Source: Natronomonas salsuginis
GTDB taxonomy: Archaea > Halobacteriota > Halobacteria > Halobacteriales > Haloarculaceae
DNA length: 64,000 bases
NCBI RefSeq assembly: GCF_005239135.1
Contig: NZ_QKNX01000003.1
Span: forward strand, 1 to 64,000
Direction of reading: 5' to 3'
Below, piece after piece: positions 60,693 through 64,000 of this stretch. The position numbers and the translations under genes are program-made. The notes below the pieces were generated by a model. The model did no database searches. It saw only the letters and a program-made list of their open reading frames with translations, and was not told where the DNA came from. The first letter of the stretch is position 1. Each line of letters opens with the position of its first letter.

Positions 60693-61748
60693 TTATGCCG
60701 AGTCTGAGTCGGCTTCGGGCTTCGTCTCGGTGTCCCTGTCTACGCCCGTTTCTGCTGTCTCTCCACCGTCACCCACAGCCGGCCGTGCAGCGTTTTCGAC
60801 GACCTCTCGACCAGGTGGCTCGACTGTCTCAACGATGGTGGTCACCACATCATTAGCAGACATATCGCTGAGTTCGGCGTCCGTGCTCAATACAAGCCGA
60901 TGTGCGAGAATCGGCTCGGCGAGCGATTTGACATCGTCTGGAATCACGTACTCGCGACCGTGAATCGCCGCTCTCGCCTTGGCGGTGTTGAGAAACGCGA
61001 TCGTCGCCCGTGGTGAGGCACCGTATTCGAGATCTGGACTCTCGCGGGTTTCGTGGACGATATCGAGTATGTACATGCGGACGGTTTCGTCGACGTACAC
61101 GTCCTCGACCGCTGCTCGGGCGTCAAGCAGCTCGTCGGTGGTGATGACTTGTTCGACTGCCTCTGGACCGAGGTCGGGTTCCTCATCGAAGCGATCGAGC
61201 AGTTCGCGCTCTTCGTTACGGGTCGGAACATCGACGGTGAGTTTCAACTGGAAGCGGTCGCGTTGTGCTTCGGGTAACTCGAACGTCCCCTCCATCTCGA
61301 TCGGGTTCTGTGTGGCGATGACCATGAACGGTTCGTGCAGTTCGAGTGTCTCGCCTTCGACCGTCACCGTCCGCTCTTGCATCGCCTCCAAGAGCGCACT
61401 CTGTGTTTTGGGTGTCGCACGGTTGATCTCGTCGGCGACGACAACGTTGGCGAAGATTGGTCCCTTTCTGAGTTCGAACTCGCCGGTTTGTTCCCGGTAG
61501 ATGTACGTCCCGGTGATATCTGCTGGAAGAATGTCCGGCGTCATCTGAACTCGATTGTATTCGAGCCCCGTGGCGCGGGCAAACAGGTTCGCGACGGTCG
61601 TTTTGGCGACGCCTGGGACGCCCTCAAGGAGGATATGTCCACGCGTCAAAAGCGACACCGTGAGACGCTCTATGACGTCTTCTTTTCCGATGAGAACCGT
61701 CCCAACCTCCGCCTCGACGGTTTCATACAGGACAGCGGGGTCAGTCAT
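60693..61748 (-). CDS. MoxR-family AAA+ ATPase
   Basis: A 351-residue AAA+ protein. Walker A is GVPGVAKT at 43-50, Walker B lies in NVVVADEINRATPKTQSALLEAMQERTV, and IATQNPIEMEGTFELPEAQRDRFQLKL contains sensor 1 and the MoxR pre-sensor. A C-terminal lid (DVYVDETVRMYILDIV) and an acidic tail follow. MoxR ATPases act as chaperones for VWA/DUF58-type partners. Its stop converges on the DUF58 operon, and its start overlaps the DUF4350 gene by 8 bases. Confidence 0.94.
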   Translation of the reverse strand: MTDPAVLYETVEAEVGTVLIGKEDVIERLTVSLLTRGHILLEGVPGVAKTTVANLFARATGLEYNRVQMTPDILPADITGTYIYREQTGEFELRKGPIFANVVVADEINRATPKTQSALLEAMQERTVTVEGETLELHEPFMVIATQNPIEMEGTFELPEAQRDRFQLKLTVDVPTRNEERELLDRFDEEPDLGPEAVEQVITTDELLDARAAVEDVYVDETVRMYILDIVHETRESPDLEYGASPRATIAFLNTAKARAAIHGREYVIPDDVKSLAEPILAHRLVLSTDAELSDMSANDVVTTIVETVEPPGREVVENAARPAVGDGGETAETGVDRDTETKPEADSDSA

Positions 61749-62853
61749 TGTCCGCCGATTGCTCCCGCCGACGTATAATCGCTTCTGTCACGCGACGGAG
61801 GCGCTTTTCCTCCCACTCGGGATGTTCCGTTGTCAAATATTCGATCAGCTCCTCCTTCGACAGCCGCCCGGGGTGCTTTGGCGATGTCTTCCGTCCACGG
61901 ATTCTAGCCGGAAGCCATCGTCGTGATGGGGGCCCCCACACCCATATGACCACACCACCAATCGCCGTAAGACTGAGGAAGAATTGGATGAACGGACTCG
62001 AGCGGAGCACGAGCAGCGCGTACATCAACGGTGGCAACGAGGGGCCGTGTGAGTAATCGAGAAGCACCCGATCGTGATCGGTGACGATGTTTTCGATGAG
62101 TCGTCGGTTGCCGTCCCGTTCACCCATCGCGTTCGTGAACACGCTAGCATCGCTGACGACGACAACCGTCCCTGCACCAACCGACTCTTCGGTCACGACC
62201 GGGCGCGCTTCGAGCACTTCATCGTCGTCAAGCCGTTCGTTTCGGTTCCGATCGAGATACGCAAACTGAGAGGAGTTGACGAGGTGCTGACCTTGCCATT
62301 CCGTCCCCCGCTGAGCCGGAACAACTGAGGTGTTGATCGCACTTCCGTAGTTGAGCGTCACGCCCTCGACGGCCTCTGTGTAGCGATGTTCGGAGACTTC
62401 TGTAGCAACCGGTAACGATGCGTTTCGGTAGTTATTCTGTTCATCGCGCATGAGTGCGCCGTCGATGCGTGCATTCACACCGATCTCCGAAAGGAACTGG
62501 TTTGTTCGGTCGTCTTCCGAGGCGACGATCAGCGTTCCACCCCGTTGGACGAACTGAGCCACCTGTGCCCGATCGGTTGGTCCGTACGATTCTTGGGGAG
62601 CGACGATGATCGCGACGCCATCCGCTGAGGCTGTCTCATACCTCCCAGCTTCGTGTACAACTGTCATGTCGGATTCATCGTCGGCAATCGTTCGCAGTTC
62701 GGAGGTCCCATCCCAACCGCTGTTGTACGGTCCGTATGCGGTTCCCGAAGTCGCGATGGCGCTGATCACCGTGAAATTAATCACGATCAGTAAGACCAGC
62801 AATACTGCACGTGGATAGTCTATGTCCACAAGGTCTGTGTTGAACGGATCCAC
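61741..62853 (-). CDS. DUF4350 membrane protein
   Basis: A 370-residue protein. An N-terminal helix (PRAVLLVLLIVINFTVISAIA), then an extracytoplasmic Rossmann-like DUF4350 domain (GVAIIVAPQESYGPTDRAQVAQFVQRGGTLIVASEDDRTNQFL; VVVVSDASVFTNAMG), a second helix near 285-310 and a cytosolic basic tail with RLSKEELIEYLTTEHPEWEEKRLRRV. It starts at GTG 62853, directly after the stop of the 91-residue membrane gene, and precedes moxR, the standard order in such loci. Confidence 0.85.
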   Translation of the reverse strand: MDPFNTDLVDIDYPRAVLLVLLIVINFTVISAIATSGTAYGPYNSGWDGTSELRTIADDESDMTVVHEAGRYETASADGVAIIVAPQESYGPTDRAQVAQFVQRGGTLIVASEDDRTNQFLSEIGVNARIDGALMRDEQNNYRNASLPVATEVSEHRYTEAVEGVTLNYGSAINTSVVPAQRGTEWQGQHLVNSSQFAYLDRNRNERLDDDEVLEARPVVTEESVGAGTVVVVSDASVFTNAMGERDGNRRLIENIVTDHDRVLLDYSHGPSLPPLMYALLVLRSSPFIQFFLSLTAIGGVVIWVWGPPSRRWLPARIRGRKTSPKHPGRLSKEELIEYLTTEHPEWEEKRLRRVTEAIIRRREQSADND

Positions 62854-63129
62854 TTAGATCAGCCCCGACGGGATAATTTCAATGATACGTCGAAAGACGA
62901 TCCCCGCGAACAGAATCAACCCCACAAAGATGATCCATTTCAACCGCTCACGCCATGCTGGCGTGACGGCAAACGGGGCGCTGAGTTCGACGAGTACCAG
63001 AAATCCGATCAACGAGAGGACGAAGTACAGATCCAACGTGAGAGCATCGAGCGCCGTAAGCAGTATTAGTGCCATCCCCATCCACAGGGCTTGGCCGTGA
63101 ACAAACTGCTGTCGCCGGCGGGTGGCCAT
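62854..63129 (-). CDS. small three-helix membrane protein, first gene of the MoxR operon
   Basis: A 91-residue protein with three hydrophobic stretches (WMGMALILLTALDALTL, LYFVLSLIGFLVLVELSA and WIIFVGLILFAGIVF) separated by short loops. The family is unnamed to me. The stop abuts the DUF4350 start, and the operon reads membrane protein, DUF4350, MoxR on the minus strand. Confidence 0.75.
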   Translation of the reverse strand: MATRRRQQFVHGQALWMGMALILLTALDALTLDLYFVLSLIGFLVLVELSAPFAVTPAWRERLKWIIFVGLILFAGIVFRRIIEIIPSGLI

Positions 63130-63191
63130 TCGTATTACCGATTGCCGACTGTCCCCTTAGAAGCTGTCGGGATCGGTTTTGGGGTATTCTC

Positions 63192-63231
63192 GATCATTTC
63201 ATCACACACGGTGAATCGAGGCGAAATGATC
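63192..63231. promoter_or_regulatory. 9-bp inverted repeat upstream of the SprT gene
   Basis: GATCATTTC at 63192-63200 is mirrored exactly by GAAATGATC at 63223-63231, with 22 bases between. It lies in the divergent region between the MoxR operon and the SprT-like gene, 32-71 bases before the latter's start. It could be a regulator site or an RNA hairpin. Confidence 0.4.
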
Positions 63232-63262
63232 ATATTGATTCGCTGTCCCTCACTAGGGTGAC

Positions 63263-63787
63263 GTGCCCGTCGCCCTCGACTACTACCGCATCACGCCCGA
63301 CGCCACGGATGCGGAGTTTCTCGCCGCGTCGAAACTGTACGCGAGAGCCGTCGTCGATGACCGCGACCTATCGGTGTCCGTCTCCGAACTGGAGTGGGAG
63401 ATCAGCAAGCGCGCGAAGCGACGCGCCGGGGCGGTGAAACACCGAGACGGTGTCCCGAAGACCGTCTCTCTCACGTGGGGATACTTCGAGACGCACGGCT
63501 GGTCGGGCGTCGCCGAGATCATCCGCCACGAGCTGATCCACGTCCACTTACTCAACACGGCAGGCGACGGCTCACACGGGGCGGCGTTCGAAGCGCTCGC
63601 CGACCAACTCGACACGCGCGTTACCTGCGACCGATTCAGCGACCCGAAGTGGTGGATTGTCTGCGAGGGGTGTGGACACAAGTTCGGTCGGTATCGACGC
63701 TCAGAGGTCGTCAAATCGCCAGAGTCGTATCGGTGTGGTGAGTGTGGCGGGTCGCTTCGGGTCGAAGCGGGTCCGGACAACGGCTGA
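63263..63787 (+). CDS. SprT-like zinc metalloprotein
   Basis: A 174-residue protein starting at GTG. EIIRHELIHVHLL contains the HExxH-type zinc site, and GSHGAAFEALADQLDT carries the third ligand His. A C-terminal zinc ribbon has CEGCGHKFGRY and YRCGECGGSL. The fold is that of SprT/Spartan proteases, which in eukaryotes degrade DNA-protein crosslinks. A similar role in haloarchaea is unproven. Confidence 0.88.
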   Translation: MPVALDYYRITPDATDAEFLAASKLYARAVVDDRDLSVSVSELEWEISKRAKRRAGAVKHRDGVPKTVSLTWGYFETHGWSGVAEIIRHELIHVHLLNTAGDGSHGAAFEALADQLDTRVTCDRFSDPKWWIVCEGCGHKFGRYRRSEVVKSPESYRCGECGGSLRVEAGPDNG

Positions 63788-63836
63788 TTGGAATTCGACG
63801 GGATACATTCAAACGGCCAATCGATAATACATACGT

Positions 63837-64000
63837 ATGAGCGGGATCGAGCTACGAGACGGAACACTCGTCGTTGATCGTGAGCCGAATCGACTCGACG
63901 ACCTCGCGATCCGGTTTTCGACGATCCTCGATCGACTGGACATCGAGCACGTGTATATCTCGGGATACGTGTCTATTCTTGCGGGACGTGCGCGATCGAC
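63837..64000 (+). CDS. start of a gene cut by the window edge, possibly nucleotidyltransferase-like
   Basis: An ATG at 63837 opens a frame without stop to the window end (54 codons). The visible part begins MSGIELRDGTLVVDREPNRL and continues to VYISGYVSILAGRARS. The latter resembles the start of minimal nucleotidyltransferase domains (GYVAxLxGRxR), often found in toxin-antitoxin or defence loci. The assignment is tentative because the catalytic Asp residues would lie beyond the edge. Confidence 0.45.
   Translation, partial: MSGIELRDGTLVVDREPNRLDDLAIRFSTILDRLDIEHVYISGYVSILAGRARS

Noticed and set aside
1-64000. CRISPR arrays, cas genes and replication origin
   Set aside because: No spaced direct-repeat array, no Cas-like protein and no orc1/cdc6 or ORB-like repeat cluster was seen.

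Overview
The window is chromosomal DNA of a halophilic archaeon (class Halobacteria). The evidence is a high-GC core with very acidic predicted proteins, an archaeal TATA-binding protein, prefoldin beta, archaeosine synthase ArcS, archaeal Trm1, coenzyme F420 genes, Tat-type lipoprotein export, and TATA-like boxes about 25-30 nt upstream of start codons, as expected for leaderless mRNAs. I cannot fix the genus from sequence alone.

Layout. 0-2.6 kb holds a cut-off PIN-toxin gene, a methyltransferase, a small membrane protein and an NAD-sugar epimerase that has lost its middle third. 2.7-4.8 kb is a six-gene minus-strand operon: an unknown protein, a ubiquitin-like/MoaD modifier, a second small protein ending in Gly-Gly, another unknown, prefoldin beta and a DUF3194-type protein. 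4.8-12.3 kb is housekeeping: arcS diverging from cofE-mer, hisG, a UbiA/lycopene-cyclase fusion, and tbp diverging from a SWIM zinc-finger gene. 12.8-26.5 kb is mixed: a secreted PEGA/PKD protein, two divergent universal stress proteins, a YeiH exporter, a PIN-ATPase-KH protein (PINA type), three toxin-antitoxin modules, an M32 carboxypeptidase, ogt, a MaoC protein and trm1. A 66-bp exact copy of the PINA gene 3' end lies on the far side of one toxin-antitoxin pair, as if that pair had been inserted there.

26.7-47.7 kb is a surface-glycan (Agl/Wbp-like) locus. Four overlapping or near-contiguous genes match WbpD, WbpE, WbpB and WbpA, the enzymes for a diacetylated (2,3-diamino) hexuronic acid nucleotide sugar. 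They are followed by a membrane-anchored GT2, a NodB deacetylase, a PHP enzyme, an ATP-grasp ligase, two alkaline-phosphatase-superfamily enzymes, a DUF354 protein, an AglQ-like protein, a GT4, a large membrane protein, a flippase and an STT3-family oligosaccharyltransferase. Base composition falls sharply inside the GT2 gene (near 31.55 kb) and recovers inside the STT3 gene (near 46.3 kb). The interior therefore looks like an exchangeable cassette bounded by conserved genes.

48-64 kb carries a vapBC pair, an HTH regulator next to a complete tripartite tricarboxylate transporter (tctCBA), a PIG-L deacetylase coupled to a second ATP-grasp ligase, and a DUF1616 protein. It then has a two-armed locus of MoxR ATPase, DUF58, DUF4129 and DUF4350 proteins, a SprT-like zinc protein and the start of a gene cut by the window edge. 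The most interesting candidate systems are the two independent deacetylase plus ATP-grasp pairs (possible amino-acylation of surface amino sugars) and the toxin-antitoxin cassette flanked by the duplicated PINA gene end.
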